Numbered from the stretch's first letter, positions 11,613 through 23,718 are shown. The stretch is DNA of 64,000 nt from Pseudonectria foliicola (GCA_003693505.1 QUZD01000011.1:95178-159177), one strand, 5' to 3'. The notes: generated by a model not told the origin, from the letters alone. Numbers and translations are program-made.

Positions 11613-12938
11613 TTAAAGTCTATCCTGACAGTCTTGATCGTATGCTACCAATTGCTCCATCTTCAAATCCACGAAAGACACTATCTCATTCTCGCTCGGC
11701 AATTCTGCAAGGACACCATCATCTTTTAAGCATTCTTCCCAGAGAAGTTCAACGTCGAAAGGCTTCCGGATAGCGTAGGTAAACCAGAAGCGTTTCGTGA
11801 CCCATGACTCACGCATAAGAACGGAGAGAGGTTTACCAGCAGAAACCACACCTCTCGTGTTCTCAGCTCGCTTCATCGCTCGCAGAAACTGATCTAAGCG
11901 TGGTTCATAAGTGGAAAGAAAGTCCTGCATCGTGCGGCCTCGAAAAAGATACGAGTCTGGGCCTGCTAACAGTAGCCACCACGGCGGTTCATACGAATAT
12001 TGAATCGGCATGGCGTTGGTGAACTCGAGGTCTAGAATAACGGTTATACGGGCAGTTTTTGGATCAACAAGGATGTTTTGGGGTCGAAAATCGTCGCAGA
12101 ATAGTTTGAACGGGCCATTGCTGTCTATGGTGTATTTGTTGGGCAGCCGGGAAAACAGTTTGCGGGCTACATAACGCCGCTGAGCATCCTCTTGATTGGA
12201 AGCGAGGTTGCGCTGAGTGTGTAGATGGGTTGCTTGTTCACGTATGAGATATTCAAAGTAGTCGCTTGCATTCTTGAATGAAGCCGTTGGGAATTTGTCA
12301 ACAGGAAAGAAGGCAGCGGTTGCTAACTCGTTCATGCTGTAAGTCAAGGGTCTCCCAGTGACCGACCACGTATTCGAAGCATAATCCTTTGAAATGGCCC
12401 CAATCTTGTCAAAGTCGAAATCGAAAAGCTGTAGCATAATCTCGGCAATCTGGTCAAAGACGTTGTCCAGCAGTGTTCCGTCGACATTCGGATTCAGATA
12501 AAGCCTCACTGTATCAGCTGGGTCCTTGAGAATATCAGACAAGTGGACACCCTCGACGAAATCGGATATGATGAACGGTCCCAGGTGTTGTGGACTATCC
12601 TTGGTCAATCCCCAGCTTAACAATTTGGGGACGGGTATCGTGGTCTTTGCCTGAAGAAACTCAATGACTTGGACCTCGTTTGCGACTTTTTCGTCTCGAA
12701 ACGTCGTGTGTCCAGGCTTCGGGAATCGGATAATCGCATCATGACTTCTGTCCTTGAAGCTAAATTGGAGACAAAGATTGAAAGACCCTTCAAACTGGGC
12801 GGTGATTTCCTGAGCTGGGCATCCCAATCGGCGAGCGACAAAGTCTGCAATTTCAGGTTCTGCGGCAAAGAGCTCTTTCTTCCATGCGACGCATTGGTCG
12901 TCGCCCTCCTTCTCAGCTAACTCGTCGAAAACTGTCAT
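11613..12938 (-). CDS. Aminoglycoside-phosphotransferase-like (APH) family protein
   Basis: Single-exon protein of 441 residues with the fungal APH/choline-kinase-like fold. The N-lobe shows EGSFNLCLQF (nucleotide loop) and DAIIRFPKPG. The hinge region shows GPFIISDFVEGVHLSDIL. The catalytic loop is LFCDDFRPQNILVD, where the usual His of HxDxxxxN is Cys but the Asp and Asn remain, followed by VILDLEFTNAMP, the DFG-equivalent metal site. ATG 12938 is the first Met; the frame extends two codons upstream only through a TTG. Members phosphorylate small molecules or act as scaffolds; the substrate cannot be told from sequence. No operon-like partner is visible. Confidence 0.88.
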   Translation of the reverse strand: MTVFDELAEKEGDDQCVAWKKELFAAEPEIADFVARRLGCPAQEITAQFEGSFNLCLQFSFKDRSHDAIIRFPKPGHTTFRDEKVANEVQVIEFLQAKTTIPVPKLLSWGLTKDSPQHLGPFIISDFVEGVHLSDILKDPADTVRLYLNPNVDGTLLDNVFDQIAEIMLQLFDFDFDKIGAISKDYASNTWSVTGRPLTYSMNELATAAFFPVDKFPTASFKNASDYFEYLIREQATHLHTQRNLASNQEDAQRRYVARKLFSRLPNKYTIDSNGPFKLFCDDFRPQNILVDPKTARITVILDLEFTNAMPIQYSYEPPWWLLLAGPDSYLFRGRTMQDFLSTYEPRLDQFLRAMKRAENTRGVVSAGKPLSVLMRESWVTKRFWFTYAIRKPFDVELLWEECLKDDGVLAELPSENEIVSFVDLKMEQLVAYDQDCQDRL

Positions 12939-14133
12939 CTTCAATTTAGCGATGGTCTAATCAAGTCGGAATGTTTAGCTTTCAATAGGCTCTCCTACGA
13001 ACATGAGGGTCGTTACCTGAGACTGGGCGCTCTATAGGTAGGGATAATGTCATAAGCTGGCCGTACGGGGCGCCTCTTATTAGCTAAGGCGTAACCCTAA
13101 AAGTAGAGTAGATTTTATTAGGTAGAAAAGGCATATACTATAGCTTTCCATTATTATAAAATTAAGGCGTTTTCATTACCCTATCTATATGCCTAAGAAC
13201 GAGAAAGCACGCTCCGTATTGTAGATAATCAGGAATCATACATGAATGTGTAGCCCCGCACGAATAACCATATTGAGGAACCAATCAGAGGCGTTTCTGC
13301 TCAGATAGCGAGGCATTGGACACTCGTGTCGCCTTGTTACTGTACTTGAAGTGGTGTTTCCACTCCCCATGCTTCCAAACTCGGTACTATGCATAGATGC
13401 TCCCTTCTGATGCTGCCCTCTATCACACCTATTCACCGGATGTCGGATACTTTGCCATAACTTCCCAGGGAGTCACTAGGCGTAACACGAAAGCCATTGA
13501 GGAACTCATACATTAGTACCTGGGCAACATAATTCACCCATCCACCACGGTTCTCAACGTACTAGATTATCGCTGCAGTAGCGGCTAAAATCCGCAAATA
13601 CGACGGTAAGAAAGGTCTGATTATGCTGCTCCAATGTTACTGGCACGCACGACTGAACTGCCTTGATCGCGGTCGTGAAATTGAACACTGTTGCTCTCGA
13701 ATGCGGCAGTTGAGTGAAGCTCTATCTAATAGATGGGCTGCAAACAGATGAACCGGAAGTTTTGAGCTAGGAGTGAAACTTCTGAAAGGACTCGTGTTCT
13801 GCTGCTCAAGACCTGCTACTGTCTGAAATTTTGTGGTGGGTTGGCCAGTTTCTGATAATATAGACTATGCATGTACATCAATCTCCTCACCTACGTCAAG
13901 TATGCACGTAGCTTGAGCTGGAAGGTGGCTGCATATTGAATGCTGGCAATGTCACATATTCTAATTATAGTAGTTAATACTCACCGCTTCTTGCGGCCTG
14001 ATCTGAAGGTCATCAGGCTGCATTGCTCAGACTATGCAAATACATCAGCATACGCGTCCCTATCTGGTCTTTTTGTTCTTGACCCAACAGGCTACTGTCA
14101 ATCCAGACTTCCCTTGCACGATTTTCGCAAATA
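12939..14133. other. Gene-poor region with AT-rich decayed DNA
   Basis: Roughly 1.2 kb between the APH-like gene and the NLR gene. Bases 13070-13200 are rich in TA dinucleotides, as in sequence altered by repeat-induced point mutation. A methyltransferase-like remnant lies at 13400-13588 (listed separately). No intact gene seen. Confidence 0.5.
13400..13588 (+). pseudogene. Possible methyltransferase remnant
   Basis: A 62-codon frame with one internal TAG (13514-13516) reads like protein on both sides of the stop: YHTYSPDVGYFAITSQGV before it, and STTVLNVLDYRCSSG near the end, which resembles motif I (VLDVGCGxG) of class I SAM-dependent methyltransferases with decayed residues. No start, no downstream motifs and no flanking exons were found. 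The identification rests on one motif and is weak. Confidence 0.28.
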
Positions 14134-17100
14134 ATGCCGAAGCGTCTGCGAAACAAATTTGCATCACTATGGCCCGGAAAGCCTTCGCCTCATCCTCCCA
14201 TAACCGTCGCGACCCCTGATTCGGCATCCACCGCGCTCAGGCCGGCAGTTCCTTCTCAGTCGACATCGCCTCTACCCCAACAAGATGCTCCCTCTTCCGA
14301 TAGAAACAATTCATTGCCCGGACGACTGTGGAACAAAGCATACGATTCTCTGAGAGTCAAGGAACCCAAGACATTACAAGCCTACGAGACAATACTTTCT
14401 ATCCAGTTCCGCACGGACGGCTCTGTTCCCGAGACAGATGATGTTACCAATGTTATAAGACAGACGCAGGAAGAGAGATCGCAGCAAATGCGGGATCTTG
14501 TGCAAAAAGGCCTTGAGAGGACGCAAAAAGAGGTCGAAATCAAAGACAAGATCAATACAACAATGGACGCTGTGAACCAAGTCAAGGGACTCATAGACAA
14601 AGCCGTCAAATCTGAGCCCACAGCTGCGCTCGCGTGGGTGGGCATCTGCACCGGCATGGAGGTCAGACTTTGTCCAATTCTCAAGTACACTCCTTAGTTA
14701 CTGACTGAGGAAAGATCCTCACAAATCCAGTTTCTGAGCCGGGGCTCAATCGAACAGGTATCGCATATGTCATCTCAAGAATGGACTGGTACTGGAGTTT
14801 GGCTGATCTGCTTCTTGATGAAAATTCAGCAACGCCATCCTTCTTGGAACTGCGCGATAGTCTGGAGAAAAGTATCTTGAAGCTGTACGAGAAACTCCTT
14901 CTCTTTCAGATGGACAGTGTATGTTTGTACTATCGAAAGAGACTTTCGACGATTCTGCGAGATTTGGTCAAACTCGACGACTGGAAAGAAAGGACAAACG
15001 ACATCAAGAGTTGTGAAAAGATTGTGAACGAAAACTCGAAGCAATACAACACTGAACAGGCCAAGAAAAAATTAAATGCTCTCGAATTAAGCGCCCAACG
15101 GCGAGAGGACGGACTTCGAGAGTTATATTCTGCCTTTAAGAAACAGACCAGATTACTAGAGCAGAGGCATCAAACCGAAGACGACAGACAATGCTTACGA
15201 CATCTAGGCGTCACAGACCCGCGCCATGACAAGAAACGCATCGAGGAGACCAAAGGAGGGCTACTCAGAGACTCATATCGGTGGATTCTCGAGCATGCTG
15301 ATTTCAAGCGCTTCCAGGACGATGGAGGTGGCCGATTGCTGTGGATCAAGGGCGATCCAGGAAAAGGAAAAACAATGTTGCTCTGCGGGATTATTGATGA
15401 GCTGGAGAAGGAGGCATCAAAGTCAGTGGCGTACTTTTTCTGCCAAGCTACTGATGACCAGCGAAAGAGTGCGACTGGTATTCTCCGTGGTATCATCTAT
15501 CATCTTTGCGTCGAAAACCCACTGCTCCTATCACACGTACGAGCAAAGTATGACAATGCAGGGGAAAGGCTCTTCAATGACATCAATGCCTGGGTGTCCC
15601 TGACGGAAATTATTGCGGAGATGCTGCAAGATCCCATAATGGCAGATGCTACTGTGGTGGTGGACGCCCTCGATGAGTGTCTTCCCTCGGATCTAGAGAA
15701 GCTCATCAAACTCATCATGAACCTTTCCGGCAAGCACACGAGCAAATGGATTGTTTCGAGCCGCAACTGGCCAGAGATTGAGACTCTACTCGAGAGAGCG
15801 GATCAAGGCGTCAAGGTTCATCTTGAGTTGAACAATGCTTCCATCTCAAACGCAGTCAACATTTTTATCGAGTACAAAGTCAAGCAGCTGGGGGAAGAGA
15901 AGCACTTTAACGAGGACACAAAAATGCAGATTCAGAAAGAGCTACAGGCCAAAGCTGATGGTACCTTTCTATGGGTGGCGCTGGTATACAAAGAGCTGGC
16001 AAGTTTCAAGACTACCACGGCGCGCCATGCGCTTGCCCAAGTCAAGTCATACCCATCGGGTCTCCATCCGCTGTACCAAAGGATGATGAAACAAGCAGAG
16101 GACTCCATGGACTGGACTCTTTGCAAGAGGGTCCTGGCTGTTGCTTGCGTCGTGTACGAGCCAGTGGCACTAACTGAGATGAGACTTCTCGCCGAACTGC
16201 CTGAGGATTTGGATGACGAGGATTTGAGAAACATTGTGTGCTGCGGTTCGTTCTTGACAACTCGAGAGGATGTTATCTACTTCGTGCACCAGTCTGCCAA
16301 GGAGTTCCTGGTCAAAGATACCAGCTTGGGCCTGGAGACTCCTGGCATTAACAAGCAGCACCACATCATTTTCCAGATATCTGTTGAAGCAATGGAGAGA
16401 ACCTTGAAGCGTGATGTATACTCTCTCAAGTCTCCAGGAGCCCTGATGGTAGATATTTCTGCACCCGAGCCCAACCCGTTAGCCTGCGTCCGATACTCAT
16501 GCATTTACTGGGTGGACCATCTTGTCGATTCCTATCCCAACAACGCCGCGAAAGGTGACGTGAGGAGGGAAGATGTTGATGCTGTCAGTTGCTTCATAAG
16601 AAAGAAGCTGCTTCATTGGGTCGAGTCTCTCAGTCTGTTGAGCAGACTCTCTCGTGGCATTGTTGCAATCATCAAGCTGGAAACATGGGTAGTAAGTGTT
16701 CTGACTCGAGAGCGCTCCACCAAGTTGAGCTAACTTGATCTCAAAAGATTACACAGACGGGGGGCTTGGAAGCCCTTGTCAATGATGCGCGACGATTCGT
16801 ACAGTCTCATAAGTTTACGATTGAGGGTGCTCCGCTACAAACCTATGCGTCGGCACTCATATTCAGCCCTTCACAGAGCCTAGTGCGGCAACGGTTCAAG
16901 ATGGACGAACCCGACTGGATATCGAAAAAACCGTACACGAGGCCGCACTGGGATGCACTTCTGCAGACCTTGGAAGGACATAGAGATATTGCCGATGATT
17001 TCATCTTCTCGGCAGATGGAAAGCAGATTGTGTCGGCGTCAAGAGACGGAACAGTCAAGATGTGGGATGTCGCCACCGGAGATTGCACGTCGACTCTTGA

Positions 17101-18922
17101 TACCGGCTTCAAGGAAATAAAACATCCGATTTTGTCAGGGGACTTGCAATATTTGGCGTTTGTTGAGGGACTCAATGTGCACATCTGGGACGTGGCAAGG
17201 CGGTGCAATGTACAGTCACTGCCATTTTTCGAGATTGACTCATCGCCCTGGCATCATCCATTGAAACCGGTTGCCTTGTCATCAGACGGCCAACGACTGG
17301 CTGTGAGTATCCCTTTCCAAGATGTAGAGGTGTGGGATACAGTTGAGGCCAAAAGACTTTGCATCCTCGATGTTGGATATGGTGAAGCAGCCTCGTTTTC
17401 ACCAGATGGCCAGCAGCTGGCGGTGGCTTCAATCAAAGATGTGACGGTCTGGAACGTGGCAAACGGGGAGCACATCCATCGATTCCGACCGACTGGGGAA
17501 TGGCACAGATGTGTAGCCTTCTCTGCCGACGGGGAACTGCTTGCTTCAGGTGATAACAGTGGAGCTGTCTACGTCTGGCAGTTGTCAACGGGTGCCTGCC
17601 GACACACACTTGTGGGCCATTCGGATACAGTCAGTGCAGTCTCCTTCTTATTAGACACAGACACAGAGAGCCAGCGCATTGCGTCGTACTCATGGGATCG
17701 CACCGTCAAGATGTGGGATGAGTCGGGATCCTGCGTCCAGACGATCGATGCGGAAAGTGAATTATCTTTTGCGTTCGCGATTTCGCCAAACGGGCGGCTG
17801 CTCGCATCTGCGCATTGGAACAACACGGTCAGGATCTGGGACTCGGCCACAGGTTCACCTTTACCCCCAGACCCTCCCATCAACAACCCCACAGTCCATG
17901 ATTACCATCGTCGTGTACAATCCACCGACTGCACACCTACTGGGCACATTCTTGCATCGTCCTCACATGACGACGACTCCGTCAAAATATGGGACACGGC
18001 GACATCAACTTGTCTTCACACAATTCCGCACACACATCCAATAGATGGTATCAAGCTCACACCAGATGGACAAAGGATTGCAGTAGTCTTTGAAGATTCT
18101 ATGGACATCTGGGAGCTCGACCAAGCGGAAGCCATTTGTGTCGACGTTATAGAGGGCAATAGAAGGCCCCTGTCCTTGATTTTCTCCCCAGACAACCGGC
18201 TGCTTGCCATCATGACATACACTTACACCCGAGTCTGGCATCTCGAAAGAAGAGAATACATCCTAGAGGCCCCGGACGACGTATATTGTGATCCGATCTT
18301 CTCAAACGACGGACAATATTTCATTTACCATACGGCGAACTCCATACGGGTATGGGATATCAATTCAAAGTCCTGCATCCACCAATTACTCTCGGACAAT
18401 GATGTACGAAAAGTAGCAATATCCCATGACAATCGCTGGCTCGTAGCAGGTCAGAAGAGTATCACTGTTTGGGATTTGGAGAAGGGTACAATATCTCACA
18501 GCCTGCCTTCTGAAGAACGTCTTCTTCAACTCCGATTCATTGATCAATGGCTCGCGGTGGCCAGGGATAACACGACAAACACATGCGAAGTATGGGACGT
18601 GGGATTGGCAAAACGTCTCCATACCATCCCGCGTCCGAGAGGCTGCCACATCTTGTCTTATGATCCAGAAACCCGCCTTCTTTCTACAACAAAAGGAGTT
18701 CCGATATTGGACCGTTCACCCATGGAAACCATGCAATCGGCAAAGGCTTTACAAAGTAATACCTGCATTGGGTATGACCTAAGTACTAACGGCCGCTGGA
18801 TCGTGAAGGGGCGAGAACTATTACTTCAGTTGCCTTCAACTTATCAGGCAGAATATGTAATCGGAAACAGTGCTGCCCTCAAGGCTCCGAATGGTGATTT
18901 GGTGTTGATGAGGTTGCTCTAA
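14134..18922 (+). CDS. NACHT-WD40 NLR-like protein (NWD family)
   Basis: Predicted 1,559-residue signal-transducing NTPase of the fungal NLR-like class, some members of which (HET-E, HET-D, HNWD) control heterokaryon incompatibility. Exons are 14134-14661, 14715-16691 and 16748-18922; joins were set by frame and by the NWD-type sequence running from ALAWVGIC through NPVSEPG to ISRMDWYWSL. An N-terminal NACHT-associated helical domain comes first. NACHT follows, with Walker A GDPGKGKT at residues 389-396 and Walker B VVVDALDEC near 490. From about residue 905 there are roughly a dozen WD40 units (SASRDGTVKMWDVATGDC, ASYSWDRTVKMWDESG). The WD units are diverged, unlike the near-identical fast-evolving repeats of HET-E. 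The first donor, GTCAGA, is weak. All frames are intact. Confidence 0.9.
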
Positions 18923-20920
18923 ACATTAGTCTATCGTAGTACCAGACGGAACTAGCTCCTCCAGAAGATACACCAGTATGTAGCTATGCCAGCTGGCCTA
19001 CCCCAATCCCTTTCCTCCATCTCTGGAATCATTGCATGAATTGGATAACTCTTTCCTCAGTGTCAATACTAATCTGACCCCCTTGACATACCCAGCCTTC
19101 TATTGCTTTTACAATGTAATTTAGCATCTTGCACTCGCAACATGTAGACTATTCTTGGAGTGACTCTTCGTAGTCTCTCGGTAACATCCCTCTCTATCGT
19201 GCTGAACGTCAGCTCGCTAAGACCTTTCTTGTAGCAAATTCCACTCTTCATCTCGATGTCACATGTCACTTTGCGGGGAGCGCGAGACCGATGTTCGTTA
19301 CCTCCCCCTCACGAGACTCTTGAAGCTTTCAAATACATTCTCGATAGCCTTAACCACAGCATGACTCTTCTTGCTCTACTGCGGTTTTTGCGCCCTGGAA
19401 AGGACCCTCATAGTGCGGCCCTTTGTATTGGATGCCAGACCTTCACAGAATGCTCGCGGTCGGCAACCCGTACATCCACGCCATGGATGTGCTAGAGCCC
19501 AAACAAATGCGCTTTCAAGATTGAAAGGCGTGCCTATCTGTCAAAATGACGCACCTTGTTTTCATACTTGCTAGACCTCCCAGCCATGGCCTTTTCGGCT
19601 GCGTCAAACTTGAGCCAGGAAACGTCTGACGGCATCGACTTGAGTAAAGCTCCCCCTCAAGGGCTGAAATTGTGCATCAGGCGGAAGGCTGCCTGAGGTA
19701 GTGATCCGTATGTTTCCCGCACAGGTTGCTTTCTTGGCCTCAGATGAAAGAATGTTGCGGCCCTGCCTCTCGGGCTTATTGACTGGTATCATGGCCCACT
19801 CCATGCAGTCTGTTGGCCCGCGCACGGCGAAAATGGTTGAGGAGGCACAAGGCTTGACAAGTTGACGGAAGCATGATTCTGGAGGTCGAAGAAGGTCATG
19901 CTCTCGGCTTCATCTTTTCGCAAGTCTGCCGCCCTCAGTCATGTATTGGCGCTTTTCAATCATTGACATCAAGCAATACAACCTTCAGTGTTGAGCTATT
20001 ACATCGACGTGCTTCAAGCGTAAAGAGTTCTCGACCTTAACCTCGACCATGATAGGGCTTTTGCGACTTGCTTCTCCTAACACGATAAGCCTCTCCAAAG
20101 CGCGAACCGTGTGGATCATGGCTAGGGAATAAACTTTTCATCAGGTTTGTGTTTCTCCTCTCTACTCGATATAGCCCGCGTGTGTCAAGGCCGAAGCCAC
20201 GTTGCTGAATGGGCAGAGTAGGCAACGGCGGATACATCACGCTCATGTTTATGTTCTACACGCTAATCTCCATCAATCAACGAATTACATTACACTATCG
20301 TATTGATGACTTTGATCAGAGGTTTGAGATGCCTCTAGGAGGGGCGGGTCGTAATAATCAGCAGTGCTGTCTTCAACATGAGCACAAAGATCTGATCAGA
20401 CTGATGAGGCAAGCACGGCGCGAATGGCGTTGGTTTCCAGTGGTCAGCCCATCTTATCGAAACAGATTGTGCATGGTTACATGGAACACAATAGGGCTTT
20501 GGGTATGATATTGGTAACATTGAAGACGGAATAGAGATATAGAGACCATTCGCGATTGTGTCCAGGGAAGTTTCCAGGTGTCGGCATACCTGAGCTGAAT
20601 TGCAAGCCGCCAGCGACGTTGGACTCGCCCTAATGTCTGGCCACGCATCTTTCAAGAGCGAAAAGTCCAGCACTGCGAGGATTCCTTCCGTCAAGATATT
20701 GTCAGTCACAATCATTCCCATTTAGGTATTAATATCTGATCTGTTGACACGGAAGATCTTGGTATCCACGTAGCGCTTGGCCCCTTTGACGACCCATCAC
20801 ATGTCTCAGACAAGATCCCAGACCAAACAGTTTTGATAGAATTCTTAGTTATCTAATGGATCTAACTCTGGGAGCGAGCGAGCAACGACGTCAGCGCAGT
20901 CTTTGGAGCATCAGTCGTCG
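18923..20920. other. Long intergenic region
   Basis: About 2 kb without a supported gene. Several 60-80 codon frames exist on both strands (for example 19069-19269 on the minus strand) but none carries a recognisable motif or splice-linked continuation. Confidence 0.45.
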
Positions 20921-21238
20921 ATGTCGTGGCTGGACGGGATTTGCTCTCTTTCGCAATTAACATCGTATTTAAGCCCACTAACGCAGTCAATATCCGTGGA
21001 CCCAGAAATTATATCAGGAGCAAGGGGCTGAGAGGAGGCGCTCCAACGCGATATCTTGTACACGAAATCCCGTCTCGAGGGCATCACCGAGTGCACCATG
21101 ACTCTAGACGTGGTTGGGGACATCGACAGCTCCCCCTTTGGCATAAGTGGCTGCTCTCGCATAGACACGTACACTGAAGAAGAACTGGTACTGAGCGAGC
21201 TCCAATTTTTTAAACGTAGAATCATCGAGAAAGGTTGA
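20921..21238 (+). pseudogene. Small reading frame with internal TGA
   Basis: From ATG 20921 (MSWLDGICSLSQL) a frame of 106 codons including the terminal stop runs to TGA 21236-21238, interrupted once by TGA at 21029-21031 (codon 37, GGC TGA GAG). The second half reads as a plausible soluble protein (SRLEGITECTMTLDVVG, then TYTEEELVLSELQFF). TGG to TGA or CGA to TGA would explain the stop. It lies between the NLR gene and the protease gene, where fungal genomes often place small partner proteins, but no HeLo, SesA or other partner domain is recognisable. The coding claim is weak. Confidence 0.28.
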
Positions 21239-21708
21239 TGAGGGGACCGATACGTGATGCTTAAGTAGTGTATAAGAGTTCAGTGTTAGCATCCGCTGCG
21301 AGAATGAGAGTAAGAAAAAGAATATTGACGAAAAATATGAACGTAGCATACGATGTCGAAGAAAAGGGTGTGGTTCCCGGACAAAAGCATTGTTATTTTT
21401 GTTATACTTTTCCCTCTTCTCGCATGTAGTCAGTCACTGTCGCAGGTATAGCTGCAAGCGATAAGGTACGCGCATAATTGTAGATTTGAGTCCCCCACAC
21501 CCGTTCTAAATGGATCTCAAGATAGGGTAAAACGCAGCAACATATTCAGCTGACAGATGTGAGAATATAAGACTCTTCTTCGCGATAGGTGCTTTACGAG
21601 GTTTCAGACACCTGTTACCTCGAAATCATTCATTACACACTGAAATGCTGAAACCTGACAAGTAGTGTACTTAAACTATCGTCCTGGACAGGGTTTTCCC
21701 ATCATACG
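21239..21708. other. Intergenic region
   Basis: 470 bases downstream of the protease gene; AT-rich, with no coding signal. Confidence 0.45.
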
Positions 21709-23718
21709 TCAACCGCTCATCTCAACATCATCTTCCACATCTTCCGCAATTCGGATGTCTGTAATGACTCCCTTGGAAAACGCCTTGATGTCCTCCAGTA
21801 CATCCTCAATGGGAGTGACCAAAGCGTATCCCTCCTTGTTTTGCTGGGGCATCTGTCCTCTAAAAAGAAGCCCAACAGCGCGTCCTTTTCCATCAAAAAC
21901 AACACTTCCAGAATCGCCGATAAGGGCGAACTCTTGTCTCACGCTGTTATCACCTACACAGCCAATGCAAACGTACTCCGAAGATGTTTCCGCGCGTAAA
22001 TATTTGTCACCCCTGATGACACAGTCTGTCTTGAAATTGCTGAAGGTGCCAGCCGTGGCACCTGTGATTGCTCCTTGCTTGTAGACTGGAGTACCACTAG
22101 ACATAGTCTTGAACGTGATCTCTCCTTGAGGCTTGAGCAGTGCGCCAAATGTGGAACTTTCTGGAGCGGGAATGTATCTTTCAGTGGGATATTTTGCAAG
22201 CCAGTCTTGCCCCGACAGAAGAATATTCTTTCCTTCTCTGTTTTCTTCAACCTTGATCAAAGCCCAGTCAAGTCGGCCGTTGGAGCACGTAGAGCGAAGA
22301 TGACCAGACGAAGCATATGGAAAGCCGAGATGGTGAGAACCTTGATCAAAGAATGCTGCCTTGGCATCCTTTTCGAGCTTCAGCTTTGCGCATTCCCCTA
22401 CGGCATGCTGGCCAAGGGTGATGATTTGGCCTTCAAGCGTATGGAGTGTCCGATTATGTTTCATGCGCGACGGACTTTCCAATGAGGTTGCATTCTTCTC
22501 GGCCTTGGGGAAGAAGCCCTTTTTATCAACCTTTCGTAGGTCACTTTGCATGCCAGGATCAACAGGGACTGTTTCATCATTCTTGCCCTTCTTCACAGAA
22601 AATCCGTCGAAACATGGGCGTATGACATGATGATTTGTGAGAGCGTACCTGGCCCAGGTGGGGTTGGTCGTAGATTTGAGCTCAATGTAACAACCCAATG
22701 TGCCTAGCAGAGGGTTGGAACGCTTTCCGTCATCACGATCAAAATATCTAGATGCACAGATGTCGGCCCCCATGTTGGTTTTTTGCTGATAATCCCCTTT
22801 GATGAGCAGATCGTTGGGATTGTATCCTTGGTGCCTCTGTCTGGGAATTGCACTCGGTGCCACCAGCTCGAAAGCAAGCTCTTTCATCACGTTGTGCTCG
22901 ATATGGACGCAGAGATCTTTCCAGCCAAGCACGCGAAGACGCTCATTGATGGATTCAATCACTGGTGGCCATCCCGTTTCATCCGACTCATTGTCCATGG
23001 AGATGTAGACCGTGATTGGGTTCGATGAAGTATCCTCCGAATAGCCGAGGCGAAACAATGAAAGGGCCGTCATGTGCGATCGCGTCGAACTGAAAGATTC
23101 GAGTTGATTCAAGACCTGGCTTCGCAGGTTTGGCCAAGCAGCTTCAAGAAGTGGGTTACCGACCACCGGACCAAGATACTTCCTGTCTGTAAGCTCGGGG
23201 GCGATAATTTCGACCGAAATGTCCACATCTGGAGAACCTAGTTGCGAAACCAGTTCGTTCGCAAAGCGTTTGATCTCCTTGACAGCGCTTTCCCATGTAT
23301 CTCTGGAAGCTTCAGTCCACTCGGCAATCACGAAGATGGTAGGGTGTGCGGTTTGAGGTGCACCAGGAACGGATCGAGTGACCAATGAAATCGTAGGCTC
23401 GTCGTCAATGTCATCAAAATCCATGTCGCAAATTTGGTACTTGGATACGACTCTCTTGGCTTCGTTGATGAGATCGTCACGAAGATCGTCGACAATTTGC
23501 ACACCTGTTGGGTGAAAGCTCGTTTCAAGAGGGAGAGGCCGAAGGGGTGGTGCTCCGACGCGAAACTTGACATTGGAGATTCCGAAGCGCCGAACAGGTT
23601 GAGTTTTATCCTCTTCTTCTGAGGATTTCTGCATGCGCCTAGATCTCGTGGCGCTAGATGACGCCGATGGCGTTGGCAGTGGGCAAACTGGCCAGTTCAG
23701 GGGATCTTCGTCGGCCAT
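21709..23718 (-). CDS. Trypsin-fold serine protease, intracellular type
   Basis: Single-exon protein of 669 residues with no signal peptide. Residues 1-300 form an uncharacterised mixed domain, beginning with a Ser-rich, basic N-terminus. The C-terminal half is a chymotrypsin-like protease: YALTNHHV places the catalytic His at 363 or 364, GRLDWALIKV gives Asp 484, and LIGDSGSVVFD gives the nucleophile Ser 603 in the GDSGS context. Such cytosolic trypsin-like proteins occur in fungi both alone and as effector domains of NLR-like proteins; this one is a separate gene about 2.8 kb beyond an NLR gene. Its promoter side contains CT-rich direct repeats and a TTTAAATA box. Substrate unknown; the catalytic triad looks intact. 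Confidence 0.85.
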   Translation of the reverse strand: MADEDPLNWPVCPLPTPSASSSATRSRRMQKSSEEEDKTQPVRRFGISNVKFRVGAPPLRPLPLETSFHPTGVQIVDDLRDDLINEAKRVVSKYQICDMDFDDIDDEPTISLVTRSVPGAPQTAHPTIFVIAEWTEASRDTWESAVKEIKRFANELVSQLGSPDVDISVEIIAPELTDRKYLGPVVGNPLLEAAWPNLRSQVLNQLESFSSTRSHMTALSLFRLGYSEDTSSNPITVYISMDNESDETGWPPVIESINERLRVLGWKDLCVHIEHNVMKELAFELVAPSAIPRQRHQGYNPNDLLIKGDYQQKTNMGADICASRYFDRDDGKRSNPLLGTLGCYIELKSTTNPTWARYALTNHHVIRPCFDGFSVKKGKNDETVPVDPGMQSDLRKVDKKGFFPKAEKNATSLESPSRMKHNRTLHTLEGQIITLGQHAVGECAKLKLEKDAKAAFFDQGSHHLGFPYASSGHLRSTCSNGRLDWALIKVEENREGKNILLSGQDWLAKYPTERYIPAPESSTFGALLKPQGEITFKTMSSGTPVYKQGAITGATAGTFSNFKTDCVIRGDKYLRAETSSEYVCIGCVGDNSVRQEFALIGDSGSVVFDGKGRAVGLLFRGQMPQQNKEGYALVTPIEDVLEDIKAFSKGVITDIRIAEDVEDDVEMSG

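Noticed and set aside
17000..18800. Recently amplified, near-identical WD40 repeats as in HET-E
   Set aside because: The WD units differ strongly in length and sequence, so there is no sign of recent repeat homogenisation.
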